A stretch of 64,000 nucleotides of DNA from G963701675 sp963701675 (GCA_963701675.1 OY969623.1:1-64000); one strand, 5' to 3'. Counted from the stretch's first letter, positions 18,272 to 26,276 are shown. The notes: a model not told the origin generated them from the letters alone. Program-made: numbers and translations.

Positions 18272-18418
18272 ACACACCTCCACGACTTCATCGACCAGCA
18301 TTTTACGCAATGCACCGCGAGAACTCCAATCAGCACGATCTTGACCGAGCGCATTCCGTTTACGCAGCACCTCTCCCAGTCCGCACCATCAGGCTGGCGG
18401 GACGGGACCGCCTCGGCG

Positions 18419-18718
18419 CTACTCGCTCTGCGGGGTGGCTGGATCGGAATCACTGCGACGGACTTCTCGCCAGAGGCCCGGCCGCAGCACTCGCCCGGCC
18501 ACGTCGATGAATTCGTGGCAAAAGGCGGCAGAGGTAAAACGGAAGGTCACCTCATGTCCGTCCCGTTCCCAGTCCGCGTCCTTTGTACCGCCCCAGGGAA
18601 TGCGGACATTGCCCTCCAACTGGCTGATCTGGCTCAGCGCGCGGAGGCAGTTGACGACCGCGCGATCATCAGCGTGGATGGTAACGCTGAACCGGTAATC
18701 TGCGTGCGTGAATGCCAT
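18419..18718 (-). CDS. Hypothetical protein
   Basis: 99 aa, probably cytosolic. The first half is beta-rich (YRFSVTIHADDRAVVNCLRAL), followed by WERDGHEVTFRFTSAAFCHEF. The family is not recognised. It lies between two HicBA modules on the same strand, but nothing shows that it is part of either. Confidence 0.5.
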   Translation of the reverse strand: MAFTHADYRFSVTIHADDRAVVNCLRALSQISQLEGNVRIPWGGTKDADWERDGHEVTFRFTSAAFCHEFIDVAGRVLRPGLWREVRRSDSDPATPQSE

Positions 18719-18765
18719 TAGCTACCTCTGCTTTTCCTGTGTGATTTCTGGTTCCGGCGCCGGCT

Positions 18766-18951
18766 TCACGACTCCAGGATGCCGAGGTCCCGACAAATCT
18801 TCCTGGCCAAGGGGTCGGGAACCTCCGTGTGGCGCGGGACGGCGGAACGACGGTTGTTCGCAAGGTTGCCCCACCACGAATGTCGCCTTCCTTCGCGGAT
18901 CAGCACACAACCATGCTGGCGAAGGTGGCGGATCAAGTGTTGGCGCTTCAC
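18766..18951 (-). CDS. hicA: HicA family toxin (second copy)
   Basis: 61 aa with a GTG start at 18951 that overlaps the upstream hicB stop as GTGA. The short HicA subtype is recognised by HGCVLIREGRRHSWWGN (catalytic His), AVPRHTEVPDPLARKICRDL and a C-terminal LGI. It is only distantly similar to the other HicA at 17831, so the two modules are not a recent duplication. Confidence 0.88.
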   Translation of the reverse strand: MKRQHLIRHLRQHGCVLIREGRRHSWWGNLANNRRSAVPRHTEVPDPLARKICRDLGILES

Positions 18952-19160
18952 GACGCCAGGCTCACTTCTTCGTAGGCGCCGCTTGCCGCCGCCCGCGCGT
19001 CCGCCCGGTTCATCTCGAGTGCTTCTTCCAGCGCGTTGCGGAGGTTATCCAAGAGTTCCTCGCGCGTCTGTCCTTGCGAATTGACGCCGGGCACCTCCTC
19101 AACCCAACCGATCCACCAATCCCCCGACTGCTGAATGACTGCTGTGTAAGCCGCAGACAT
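18948..19160 (-). CDS. hicB: HicB family antitoxin (second copy)
   Basis: 70 aa starting MSAAYTAVIQQSGDWWIGWV at 19160 behind a strong GGGAGGG ribosome site. The HicB core EEVPGVNSQGQTREELLDNL is followed by an alanine-rich C-terminus. It has no DNA-binding domain. It overlaps hicA by 4 nt, giving tight translational coupling that favours antitoxin made before toxin. Confidence 0.88.
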   Translation of the reverse strand: MSAAYTAVIQQSGDWWIGWVEEVPGVNSQGQTREELLDNLRNALEEALEMNRADARAAASGAYEEVSLAS

Positions 19161-19263
19161 TGCGACCCTCCCTCAGGGACTTGTTGTCCAACCGTAGTTT
19201 ACCAATCTGCCGTCGGAGAAGCACCACGGTCCGGCCCCGAGGCGCAGTCGCCGGCTCGAAAGG

Positions 19264-21021
19264 CTAATGCAAATCTAGTTCGCAGGCTTGTCCCAGAGTA
19301 TACGAGCTTAAGGGTAGGTCTATGGCGATGTCGATCCGCACGCCAGGACGATTTCCGAGTGTGGCATACCAGCGCCATCGTCCGGCGAGGGACAAACGCG
19401 GCTCATCCAACCGAGTTGCGCGGGCCGGATACCACGCATGGTTATCTGACCGGATTGGCGCGACGCTCGTAGTCCGTTCTTGCGATGTATTCGTGAGAGG
19501 TGAGTTCCGGTCAGCCATCACGAAAAGAGATGGCGGCGCATCAGGCCTGTCCCCGTCGCTTAGAGGCAGAGCGATGGGACGGCGACACTGCGGCGGATCG
19601 GCGCAGAGTCGTACAGCGGCAAAGCCGTGTGCTTGGTCGGTGGTGTGGAAACCGCCGGCCACGATTTTGTCGTCCCAAGGCTGAATGGCCAAGCCGCGTG
19701 CCTGGTCACCGTGTCCCCCGGTCCCAGTAAAGTTGTCGACGAAAGTTTGTTCGACACTGCCGTCTGTATGGAAACGGGCGCCGGTCAACTTCAGGCCGAC
19801 GTCCGGGACAAGTGAATACCCGGCGACGACAATTTTGTTGGCGTTCGTTCCAGCACGCTGAAGGCCCACGCCGAAAGCAGTGTCGAAGTAGTCAAAGTCA
19901 GCGGTGGCCAAACCGCCTGAACCAAAACTGGGATCGAGCGTTCCTTCGGGGTCGAGACGTATCACCGCGAAATCGCCGAACGAGTCGCCGAACTCGGAGA
20001 GATAGTTGGTGAGCCCGGCCACGACGATTTTGCCATCGTTCGGTTGGCGAACCATGCTAAAGCCAATGTCCGAGTGTCCGGGCCCGAAATCGATAATCCG
20101 GATTCCCGGAAAGGCTGAATCAGGCGCAAACGATTGATCGGTTTGTCCGTCGGGTAACAGGCGTGCAACTATGATGTCAAAGCCTTCTGCCAGCGAAGCC
20201 CGATCTTTGCCTGCGACTAGAATCTTCTGCTCACCGACGCCATCGGGCGGTAGCAAGAGCATGGCATGAAATTCATCCTGCTCGCGAGCGCCGAAAACAC
20301 GTTGCCCGCCGTCGCCGAAGCTCGAATCCAACGCGCCGTTGTTATGTAAACGTGCAATCGCGAACTCATCGCCGACGGAAGTATCCAAATCAAAATCTGC
20401 TTTGCCGGCGATAACGATCTTCTGGTCGTCCTGAATTGCAATGGCGCGGGCGGCATTATGGTCCGCAGGTTCCCCTTGATCGTTTTCGAACCGCAGGCTT
20501 ACCTTGCCCGGCTCGTCGCCGTTGAAGCCACCAAAACTCTCGTCCACCTCGCCGTTGGGTAGGAAACGCATTAGCGCAAAAACTGTCGACTGTCCGGGCC
20601 CCGGAGAGGCGATACCGGCCACCACGATGGCGTTATCCCAGGGTTGGAGTGTCATCGTGTAGACGCTCTGAAAGACGGTACTCGCATAGAACTGATATCT
20701 CACCGTGCCACCGCTACCGAAGGTCGGATCCGGTTGCCCATTCGGGAGCATGCGAAAGATGGTGGAATATGTCTTGCCGTCGTTACTGGACCAACCCCCA
20801 AGGAGGATCTTTCGGTCGGGTTGCAGCAAGACGGCACTCGCCTCCCCGGAGTTGGGTTCGAAGACATGACCCGCCGGCAAGCCAGTGCCCGTAAATGTCG
20901 GATCGAACTTCCAAGACAAGAGACAGCGTTCCTCAAGCGCTTCCAGTTTCGGCGGCCCCGTAAGCGTTGTTGAGTGCTTGCGGCGCGGGAACAGCCGTCG
21001 GATGCCCCCCAATAGATTCAT
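19264..21021 (-). CDS. Secreted delta-60 repeat protein with planctomycete LE..R N-terminal motif
   Basis: 585 aa. A basic N-terminus (MNLLGGIRRLFPRRKHS) leads to KLEALEERCLLSWKFDPTF, the planctomycete LEPR-xLL-type motif near residue 30. The rest is a run of about seven delta-60 repeats (TIGR02608) of the form GALDSSFGDGGQRVF, GTLDPSFGSGGLATADFD, GEVDESFGGFNGD, each followed by an IQ/LQ-DDKIVVAG strand. They build a beta-propeller-like surface or extracellular protein of unknown ligand. The C-terminal 110 residues lack repeats. Confidence 0.85.
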   Translation of the reverse strand: MNLLGGIRRLFPRRKHSTTLTGPPKLEALEERCLLSWKFDPTFTGTGLPAGHVFEPNSGEASAVLLQPDRKILLGGWSSNDGKTYSTIFRMLPNGQPDPTFGSGGTVRYQFYASTVFQSVYTMTLQPWDNAIVVAGIASPGPGQSTVFALMRFLPNGEVDESFGGFNGDEPGKVSLRFENDQGEPADHNAARAIAIQDDQKIVIAGKADFDLDTSVGDEFAIARLHNNGALDSSFGDGGQRVFGAREQDEFHAMLLLPPDGVGEQKILVAGKDRASLAEGFDIIVARLLPDGQTDQSFAPDSAFPGIRIIDFGPGHSDIGFSMVRQPNDGKIVVAGLTNYLSEFGDSFGDFAVIRLDPEGTLDPSFGSGGLATADFDYFDTAFGVGLQRAGTNANKIVVAGYSLVPDVGLKLTGARFHTDGSVEQTFVDNFTGTGGHGDQARGLAIQPWDDKIVAGGFHTTDQAHGFAAVRLCADPPQCRRPIALPLSDGDRPDAPPSLFVMADRNSPLTNTSQERTTSVAPIRSDNHAWYPARATRLDEPRLSLAGRWRWYATLGNRPGVRIDIAIDLPLSSYTLGQACELDLH

Positions 21022-21050
21022 CGTTGCGTTCTCCTCGTAGGGGATGAATG

Positions 21051-21075
21051 CGGCGCCGCCGTGACTGCGGCGCCG
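21051..21075 (-). promoter_or_regulatory. GC-only 9-bp hairpin in the leader of the delta-60 gene
   Basis: CGGCGCCGC (21051-21059) and GCGGCGCCG (21067-21075) form a perfect 9-bp inverted repeat with a 7-nt loop, 30-54 nt upstream of the start at 21021. It could be an operator or an RNA hairpin affecting translation. No T run follows, so it is not a canonical terminator. The role is unknown. Confidence 0.35.
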
Positions 21076-21207
21076 GTACTATTGTACTTACCGCCGAATC
21101 ACAGCCAAATAACCCGCCGGAGGTGTCGTAACGTGTTTCAGCCTCAATCCCCCCCCGGCCCGGGCAGCCAGTCGACGGAGCCGCCAACGCACCAGCGCCA
21201 CCCCGGG

Positions 21208-21735
21208 TTACTTCCAGAACTGCCACCATCGCTTGTGGCCGCGCTTAAGCAACTGGCTTGCGGTTGCTACCACGTCGTCGGCCGACTTGCACTTCGCGAG
21301 GCGGCCCTTGACCATCAATCGTTTGCCGAAGATCAGCACATAGCTGTCCGGTATGTTGTTTATGCCCAGCCCCCACCCTTCGAATTCGAGCAGGGTCGCC
21401 ATGATGGAGTGCAGCCAGCCGGCGTTGAACGGGTCCTCGCCATAAAGTTCGGCATAGCAGTATCGTTCGTGGTTGTACTGGTCGTCGATAATGTAGTACC
21501 AAGGGTCGGAATCACCGCGCTGCCAGAACTCGCTGTCCTTTACCGACATCACGTAAGGGTCATCGACATTGGGAACGATCTTGACGGTCCCCATCGGCCC
21601 CGTTGGACCATACCTTCGGCACGTCTCTACAAGTGCGTTCCGGACGCTATGGTACATCTGCCAGGGTAGATCACCTCCCGGATAGTCGTTCGGGACGCGA
21701 TCCTGGGTAAACGGCACGATCTTGACCGAGTGCAT
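21208..21735 (-). CDS. Hypothetical protein
   Basis: 175 aa, soluble, rich in aromatic residues (DPWYYIIDDQYNHERYCYAE; ending GHKRWWQFWK). An asparagine-proline loop (PNVDDPYVMSVKDSEFW) and LLEFEGWGLGINNIPDSYVL are the most distinctive parts. The family is not recognised. It has a basic aromatic C-terminal tail. It has no operon partner: the neighbouring genes on the same strand lie more than 130 nt away on each side. Confidence 0.6.
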   Translation of the reverse strand: MHSVKIVPFTQDRVPNDYPGGDLPWQMYHSVRNALVETCRRYGPTGPMGTVKIVPNVDDPYVMSVKDSEFWQRGDSDPWYYIIDDQYNHERYCYAELYGEDPFNAGWLHSIMATLLEFEGWGLGINNIPDSYVLIFGKRLMVKGRLAKCKSADDVVATASQLLKRGHKRWWQFWK

Positions 21736-21871
21736 CCCGTTCTCCAGTCCGAATCATCAAGCTCGTAGACAGGCCGCCTCGGCGCTCCTCGCTCTGCGAG
21801 AACGACGCACGCGGATCATCGCGCGTGAGAGAATTGGGAGCGACTGCGGGGCGTACTCTTCGGCTGCACGT

Positions 21872-22183
21872 TCAGGTATTCGACTCAAGGAAGCAGCGAA
21901 CGATCGACGCCACTGACACCGGGGTAATGCCGCGGCTCCTGCAGTACTTTGAATCAAGCCATCCGACAAGATTCTTGGTGCCCTTACTTGCATTGCATCC
22001 GACGCAACATCTTGCGATGTTCTCGCGGGTGACGATGCGTGCGTCATTGACGATGTGCTCCCATGACGGCCTTTCGCGTCGACACGCACTCAGCGCCACG
22101 AACTCTATTCCACAGTAGACACAGCAGCGGTCGCGTTCAATGACCTCGCGCTCAAGCCAGTTAGGAATGCTCCAGCGGTTCAC
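21872..22183 (-). CDS. HNH endonuclease domain protein
   Basis: About 103 aa. The GTG start at 22183 is supported by AGGAG 4 nt upstream and gives VNRWSIPNWLEREVIERD. The HNH zinc-finger nuclease core is CVYCGIEF ... SWEHIVND ... ENIARCCVGCNASKGTK: two CxxC pairs, a WEH catalytic histidine and a terminal N-K. Such single-domain nucleases occur in mobile elements, phages and restriction systems, but also as free-standing housekeeping genes. No partner gene is adjacent. Confidence 0.8.
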   Translation of the reverse strand: MNRWSIPNWLEREVIERDRCCVYCGIEFVALSACRRERPSWEHIVNDARIVTRENIARCCVGCNASKGTKNLVGWLDSKYCRSRGITPVSVASIVRCFLESNT

Positions 22184-22292
22184 GTCACTCCTTTGTGATG
22201 CATCTTCGCCCGCCGCGCAATGACCCAGCCTCGGGGACACCTTCGGTGCCAGTTAGCTGCAGTGCTTGGTCGGGCTGTCCGTTTTGGGCGAC

Positions 22293-23042
22293 CTAGGTGC
22301 TTCTGATCTTGCCCGTCAGCATGAAACCACACGCCCTCAACCCAGCCTTGGTCAGCGTCCGGCGTGATGCCATATTCCTGAGGTCGCAGCGGGCAGCCGG
22401 GACTCGGCCGGCGAGGTAGCATTCCTTCTTTAGTTCTTGGATAAGGAAACTGCCAAGCCCACGCCGGCGGCAACACTCGTTGACCTCCATGTACAAGTCC
22501 GCGAAGGGCACGTTGTAGTGGAGCATGAACCCGCCCGTTGCGACGATCTCTCCGTCCAGTGTAAGGACATAGTCGCCGACCGGCTCGTGCTTATGCTCAA
22601 AGATCCGATCGGCCTCGCGCCGGCCTTTGACCGTCGCACCGGAGATGGCGTGCACGGTGACAGCGTGGTCCTCGAACAAGACGACATCCGCGCTGATCCC
22701 CCGCGCGAACTCGAAGAGGAGCGCCGATAGCAGCGGATCATTGCTTTGACACTCGATGTAAGTCGCGCGCGAAGCGGCGAGCAACTCGCGGAATAACAGG
22801 CTGGACAAGTCCCGGAACGTGGGGATCACGAAAAACTCGAATACCGTGTCCCGACCATCTATTTCTTGGCCCTTAACAGACCCGTAGCCGACCGGGACGT
22901 CATTCACCGTCAAGAGATAAGAGTCGGTCCAGCCGCGCTCGTGACACGCGTTGTACCGGATCTGGCGGTTGCTCTCCTGGAGATACAGTGCACGAAGGTC
23001 CAGGATGTCGTTCAGATCTGCCTTGATAGCTTTGGCGGTCAT
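22293..23042 (-). CDS. GNAT family N-acetyltransferase
   Basis: 249 aa. The C-terminal half is a GNAT domain: DGEIVATGGFMLHYNVPFAD, the acetyl-CoA loop ECCRRRGLGSFLIQELKKE (R/Q-x-x-G-x-G/A type), then SRRTLTKAGLRACGFMLTG. The N-terminal half looks like a second, degenerate GNAT-like fold (VPVGYGSVKG, FEFFVIPTFRDLSSLLFREL), so a tandem-GNAT organisation is likely. The substrate is unknown; there is no signal peptide. Confidence 0.8.
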   Translation of the reverse strand: MTAKAIKADLNDILDLRALYLQESNRQIRYNACHERGWTDSYLLTVNDVPVGYGSVKGQEIDGRDTVFEFFVIPTFRDLSSLLFRELLAASRATYIECQSNDPLLSALLFEFARGISADVVLFEDHAVTVHAISGATVKGRREADRIFEHKHEPVGDYVLTLDGEIVATGGFMLHYNVPFADLYMEVNECCRRRGLGSFLIQELKKECYLAGRVPAARCDLRNMASRRTLTKAGLRACGFMLTGKIRST

Positions 23043-23060
23043 ATATGCACGACGACCGTC

Positions 23061-23893
23061 TCACACGCCGATTCGCTTGGCCGTCAAGACCGGATCGGTT
23101 CCTCGAACTGACACCGACTTCGCCTTCCCGTCTTCGACGGCGAACCGAAGCCGCACGCTGGGAACACCGGACGGGAAGAATTCGTCATCGCCGACGTAGT
23201 AAATATTGAATCGAGACGCCGGCTCCGCCTCGGCCTGTTGAATCTCGATCGTCAGTTGACCATTCTTGTTGACTCGACACTCCAGGCGGACATCGGTCTC
23301 TTCGGACGCGTACTTGCCCAGGAACGCCTCTTTGCGATCCGCCGGGAGGGGTGTGACCTTGTGGCCCACATCGGCATCGCCGAGTGCCGTCAGATAGGCC
23401 ACGGTGTCCGCGGCTGTGCTTGCCCCCTGCCTTAGCGTGGGCGAGCAGCGTGATGCCGTGCGGCCCGAGCGTCCGCTGCACCCCGGGCTGCGTCGTGACG
23501 AACGCTTTGACGACGTCGGTGAATCCCAACATGGCGGCGGCGAAGATGTCGATTCGTGCGCCACGCTCCAGGAGGAATTCGGCGATGCCCCGCTGCCCGA
23601 CATGGGACGCCGCACCGAGCGGGGACTCCCAGTCACCGAAGCCCCAATCCCACCAGGCATTCACGAGGGCCGGATCGGCCTTGACCAGTTCCCTGACGCG
23701 GGCTTCATCGCGGTGCGACTTGCCGACGACTTCGGCCACGAGCTTGACATCCTGTCGCGGAAAGCCGGGCCACAGCGCGGGCTTGTTGACATCCGGCGGC
23801 TGACCGGCGTGAGCGACGGCTGACGGCATCCCGGTCAGAATCCCCGAGGCGAGCACACACGGGCGTCGTTGAGATCAGGTCTCGACGGTTCAT
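23061..23893 (-). pseudogene. Exported ankyrin-repeat protein, two frameshifts
   Basis: MNRRDLISTTPV at 23893 starts a Tat-like signal; a GT-repeat indel (near 23860-23865) shifts it into LASGILTGMPSAVAHAG. Ankyrin repeats follow (DEARVRELVKADPALVNAWW, SPLGAASHVGQRGIAEFLLE, AAMLGFTDVVKAFVTTQPG). A second shift near 23430 leads to TVAYLTALGDADVGHKV and a C-terminal beta domain (YASEETDVRLECRVNKNGQL) of the kind often found after ankyrins in planctomycete proteins. Restored length is about 277 aa. Both breaks are in short repeats, so error is plausible. Confidence 0.65.
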
Positions 23894-24002
23894 CGTTCGG
23901 TCCATGGAGTGAGCCCTATTCTTGTTGGGAATAGACAGTCAGAGTCCAATCTATGGCTCTGACGGCGGGGCCGAACTCGTTATTCATTTGCAAAGCCGGG
24001 AC

Positions 24003-24027
24003 TCGCGCTGGGCGCGGGTCTCCTGAC
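24003..24027. repeat. 25-nt inverted repeat, left copy, flanking the accessory island
   Basis: The reverse complement of 24003-24027 matches 28078-28102 with one mismatch in 25 positions; both contain GTCAGGAGACCCGCGCC. A further partial copy of the GGGGTCAGGAGACCC core lies at 24104-24118 and forms a local inverted repeat with 24003-24031. This could be a dispersed repeat into which the island inserted, or part of its ends. Confidence 0.6.
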
Positions 24028-24130
24028 CCCGTCCACTGCACGATCGGAGGGCTCCACTTCGTGCCCAGGTTCGCTTGGGAGACCTTCGGTCAAGGTAGCG
24101 GCGGGGTCAGGAGACCCGGGCTTTGCATTT

Positions 24131-25195
24131 TTATGAGGCTGGCAACTGTAAAATTTGTGCAGCGTCGCCTTTATTTGTGCAGCCAAACGTCGGGTCGATT
24201 CCAAGCATGTACATTTCTTGAATCAAGACGCACAGGTTATGGCAGACGAACTTTGCGAGTGCCTCATTCTTCATCGACGTTTCGTTGCGTGACCGCAGGT
24301 TAGCGCCGAACTTCCTCTTCAACATTGATACGGTTGACTCGACGTTGCTTCTCTGGTGATAGTGTGTCAGGTATTCGTCGCGGTGCAAGGCGAAATAGTG
24401 CAGTGTTTTTCGGAACGACTCGCCCGCGTGCCGACTCGTGCCTGTGTGGTCAATACGGAACATCGGATAGAAAGTTCCACCATGCGATTCGACTGCTTCG
24501 AAGTTGCGTCGTGAGGTATAGGCTTTGTCCGCCGACACTTCCTTGATCGTGAAACCTTTGGCCGTTTCGTCGATCAATGCCGGCAATTGGCGGCAATCGC
24601 TACTGTTCTCTTCAAGCACATCAACACTGGTAACTATATTCGTTTGCACGCCAGTCGTGAAATGAGCCTTGACCCACTTCACTTCCTTTCGCTCTCGACC
24701 CCATTTGTGATCGAACCAACGATGGTAGACGGTTCCAGTGAAGCCCGTCGAATCGACTGCAAACCGTGTTTCGACTTCCGCCAACGGCAGGGCGCTCACT
24801 TGTACCATGCGCTTGAGTAGCGTTGTCACGTCTTGATTATCGAATACGTTTAGGACGCTGTTGAAATGCGGCATTCGCTCAACGTAGCCACGCTGGTGCG
24901 CTTCCGCTAATTCACCTGAGAACCGACGGGCCGACATAAGGCTATAGACCTTGAGCACGCCGGCAAACAGGCCATCCTGATAACTGACCGGCTTCCGGCC
25001 GCGTCCAGGTTTACGTGGAGTATCCGGCAGCGTGGCGCACAGGCCGGCTAAGAGTTCTTGAAAGTGGCGGAGTTCATTAACCTGCGCGGCGTTGTACTTC
25101 GACCACGACGGTTGCGAGTACGTCTTTCGCTGGGCGCGAACTTCGACCGTTGTCACCGTGGCGGTGCCGTCTTCGTGAAGCTCCGTCTTCGTCAT
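24131..25195 (-). CDS. DDE transposase (IS4/IS5-like)
   Basis: 354 aa. The RNase-H-like catalytic core is visible: first Asp in RFAVDSTGFTGTVYHRW, second Asp in SADKAYTSRRNFEAVE, and Glu in the NVESTVSMLKRKFGANLRSR region, followed by the typical NEALAKFVCHNLCVLI helix. The length fits IS5/IS1182-like transposases. Upstream, the same frame continues through a TGA (25228-25226) into a SWIM zinc-finger segment, so the ancestral product was longer. The extreme 3' coding end contains the two GTGCAGC end repeats. Confidence 0.85.
   Translation of the reverse strand: MTKTELHEDGTATVTTVEVRAQRKTYSQPSWSKYNAAQVNELRHFQELLAGLCATLPDTPRKPGRGRKPVSYQDGLFAGVLKVYSLMSARRFSGELAEAHQRGYVERMPHFNSVLNVFDNQDVTTLLKRMVQVSALPLAEVETRFAVDSTGFTGTVYHRWFDHKWGRERKEVKWVKAHFTTGVQTNIVTSVDVLEENSSDCRQLPALIDETAKGFTIKEVSADKAYTSRRNFEAVESHGGTFYPMFRIDHTGTSRHAGESFRKTLHYFALHRDEYLTHYHQRSNVESTVSMLKRKFGANLRSRNETSMKNEALAKFVCHNLCVLIQEMYMLGIDPTFGCTNKGDAAQILQLPAS
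24151..24184. repeat. Paired TTTGTGCAGC repeats, left side of island
   Basis: TTTGTGCAGCG (TGTGCAG from 24156) and TTTGTGCAGCC (from 24176) are spaced 20 nt, about two helical turns. They lie in the 3' end of the transposase. Similar pairs are transposase-binding sites in several transposon families; that role is inferred here. Confidence 0.5.
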
Positions 25196-25225
25196 GCGAA
25201 ATTCAACAGCGAAAAGATGCTTGCA

Positions 25226-25399
25226 TCAATGCCCGCATTCAAAGTCCGGGCAACTGCAATAAGGTTGCTCAGCGTCCGGGACCACAGTGTACTTGCGACC
25301 GCTGCCGGTCTGCGAAGGCACAAGCCATACCTTGCCCTTTTGGGCTAGGGTTTGATTGCTTCGGGCGATTACCAAACCACGTTCCATTCGAGCATCCAT
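25226..25399 (-). pseudogene. SWIM zinc-finger N-terminal segment of the transposase, ended by in-frame TGA
   Basis: The start MDARMERGLVIARSNQ at 25399 is preferred because GGGGGA lies 8 nt upstream and the promoter's -10 overlaps the earlier ATG at 25435. It ends KYTVVPDAEQPYCSCPDFECGH, then TGA, then CKHLFAVEFRMTKTEL in the same frame as the transposase. CxCx(n)CxH is the SWIM zinc-binding motif and the CKH completes it, so the TGA falls inside the finger. The preceding residue is variable in SWIM fingers, and no SECIS-like hairpin was found, so a nonsense change is the simpler explanation. Confidence 0.65.
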
Positions 25400-25432
25400 G
25401 ATTTTAATCCCCCGCGATTGACTTATGTATGA

Positions 25433-25462
25433 CATGATAGAGTATCATGTCTCATGCGTCAA
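25433..25462 (-). promoter_or_regulatory. Promoter and palindromic operator of the SWIM-transposase gene
   Basis: On the minus strand TTGACG (25462-25457), 17 nt, TATCAT (25439-25434). A perfect 9-bp inverted repeat GACATGATA-GAG-TATCATGTC (25431-25451 on the plus strand) overlaps the -10 and spacer. Its core ATGATACTCTATCATG is shared 14/16 with the promoter at 26662-26690, so the same repressor may act at both. Confidence 0.65.
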
Positions 25463-25472
25463 GAGGGATTAC

Positions 25473-25503
25473 AAAAAAGACCTGGCGCTGAACGCGTCAG
25501 GTC
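25473..25503 (-). terminator. Rho-independent terminator of the small RHH-like gene
   Basis: Read on the minus strand, GACCTGACGC and GCGCCAGGTC form a 10-bp stem (one G-T pair) with loop GTTCA, followed directly by six T residues (25478-25473). It lies 64 nt after the stop at 25567 and would separate that gene from the transposase promoter. Confidence 0.8.
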
Positions 25504-25566
25504 ATCGGTATGCCGCGGAACTGTTGTGGTGGCGTTGGATTGACGGGTGCGAATAACGTAAATGGG

Positions 25567-25785
25567 CTAGGTTTTTTGCCGCCGAGTACTTGGCTTCACG
25601 GTGTGTGTTTGTGCCAAAGCAGCCCGTGCCTCTTCTACGTCTTTAGCAAATGCCTGCATGACGGCTTGGCACACGACGGCCCCTGTGGTGGTGCTGCTTT
25701 TTACGGCCCGTAACTTGATAGCCATTTGTACCTCAGACGGCAAATCGACAATCATCCGATTACGATCAATGGTTTCTACCGACAT
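25567..25785 (-). CDS. Small ribbon-helix-helix-like protein
   Basis: 72 aa starting MSVETIDRNRMIVDLPSEVQ at 25785, with AGGAG 6 nt upstream. A short strand (RMIVDLPSEV) followed by helices (QMAIKLRAVKSSTTTGAVVC, QAVMQAFAKDVEEARAALAQ) is the ribbon-helix-helix plan of CopG/Arc-like repressors and antitoxins. It is transcribed divergently from the Cas2-fold gene, with a palindrome between the two promoters. It probably binds DNA and may regulate itself and its neighbour. The fold is inferred from the pattern, not a named family. Confidence 0.6.
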   Translation of the reverse strand: MSVETIDRNRMIVDLPSEVQMAIKLRAVKSSTTTGAVVCQAVMQAFAKDVEEARAALAQTHTVKPSTRRQKT

Positions 25786-25826
25786 ATCGTACTCCTCTCG
25801 GCTGGTCCGCGGCACCGAGTAACGTT

Positions 25827-25856
25827 ATTCTACGCCACACGTCTGCCGCCTGTCAA
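25827..25856 (-). promoter_or_regulatory. Promoter of the RHH-like gene
   Basis: On the minus strand TTGACA (25856-25851), 18-nt spacer, TAGAAT (25832-25827). This is a near-consensus sigma-70 promoter about 42 nt upstream of the start codon. Confidence 0.7.
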
Positions 25857-25868
25857 CTAATGGTGCAA

Positions 25869-25884
25869 TGGTACGTATGTACCA
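25869..25884. promoter_or_regulatory. Palindrome between divergent promoters (candidate operator)
   Basis: TGGTAC-GTAT-GTACCA is an inverted repeat with 6-bp arms centred on a TACGTA-like core. It sits 12 nt upstream of the plus-strand -35 and 12 nt upstream of the minus-strand -35, an ideal place to control both genes. The binding protein is not known; the RHH-like protein is the obvious candidate. Confidence 0.5.
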
Positions 25885-25896
25885 ATACTGCCAGAG

Positions 25897-25925
25897 TTGA
25901 AAGATTTACATATATCAGTTATGAT
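25897..25925 (+). promoter_or_regulatory. Promoter of the Cas2-fold gene
   Basis: TTGAAA (25897-25902), 17-nt spacer, TATGAT (25920-25925): five of six consensus positions in each box. The predicted transcript start is about 25932, leaving a leader of roughly 60 nt with AAGGAG before the start codon. Confidence 0.7.
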
Positions 25926-25994
25926 GACAAATAGGATCAGGTGTACCAGCATGCGGCTGGTTTGCTGCCCTTGCACTTTTAAGGAGACATCTGG

Positions 25995-26276
25995 ATGAAA
26001 ACGTATTTGATCGGTTACGACCTAAACAAGCCCCACCAGGATTATCCGACGCTTCTTGAAAAGCTCAGGACAGGATTTGACGCTTGGTGGCACTACCTAG
26101 ATTCAACGTGGATAGTTAAGACGAACATGACCGCAGTGCAGATTCGTGACATCCTGCAAAGGTACATCGACTCCAACGACGAGCTTTTGGTGGTCGCATT
26201 AGAAGGAGAAGGAGCGTGGTGTCACTTCGGCGAAGACGCATCAAAGTGGCTCAAGGATTTTCTGACACCAACATAG
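25995..26276 (+). CDS. SinR-family (Cas2/VapD-fold) protein
   Basis: 93 aa with the ribosome site AAGGAG 8 nt before the ATG. MKTYLIGYDLNKP is the first strand of a Cas2-like ferredoxin fold (Cas2 and VapD begin with the same xYxxxYD pattern). WWHYLDSTWIVKTNMTAVQI and YIDSNDELLVVALEG supply the later strands. The so-called SinR family groups such stand-alone Cas2-like proteins; it is not the Bacillus regulator. VapD relatives are endoribonucleases. No cas genes or CRISPR repeats are nearby. Divergence from an RHH-like gene suggests a regulated or toxin-antitoxin-like unit. It is convergent with the next gene, overlapping 26 bp. Confidence 0.75.
   Translation: MKTYLIGYDLNKPHQDYPTLLEKLRTGFDAWWHYLDSTWIVKTNMTAVQIRDILQRYIDSNDELLVVALEGEGAWCHFGEDASKWLKDFLTPT

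Noticed and set aside
25995..26276. Cas2-like protein as part of a CRISPR-Cas locus
   Set aside because: No cas1, effector genes or repeat array nearby; stand-alone SinR/VapD-type proteins are common outside CRISPR.
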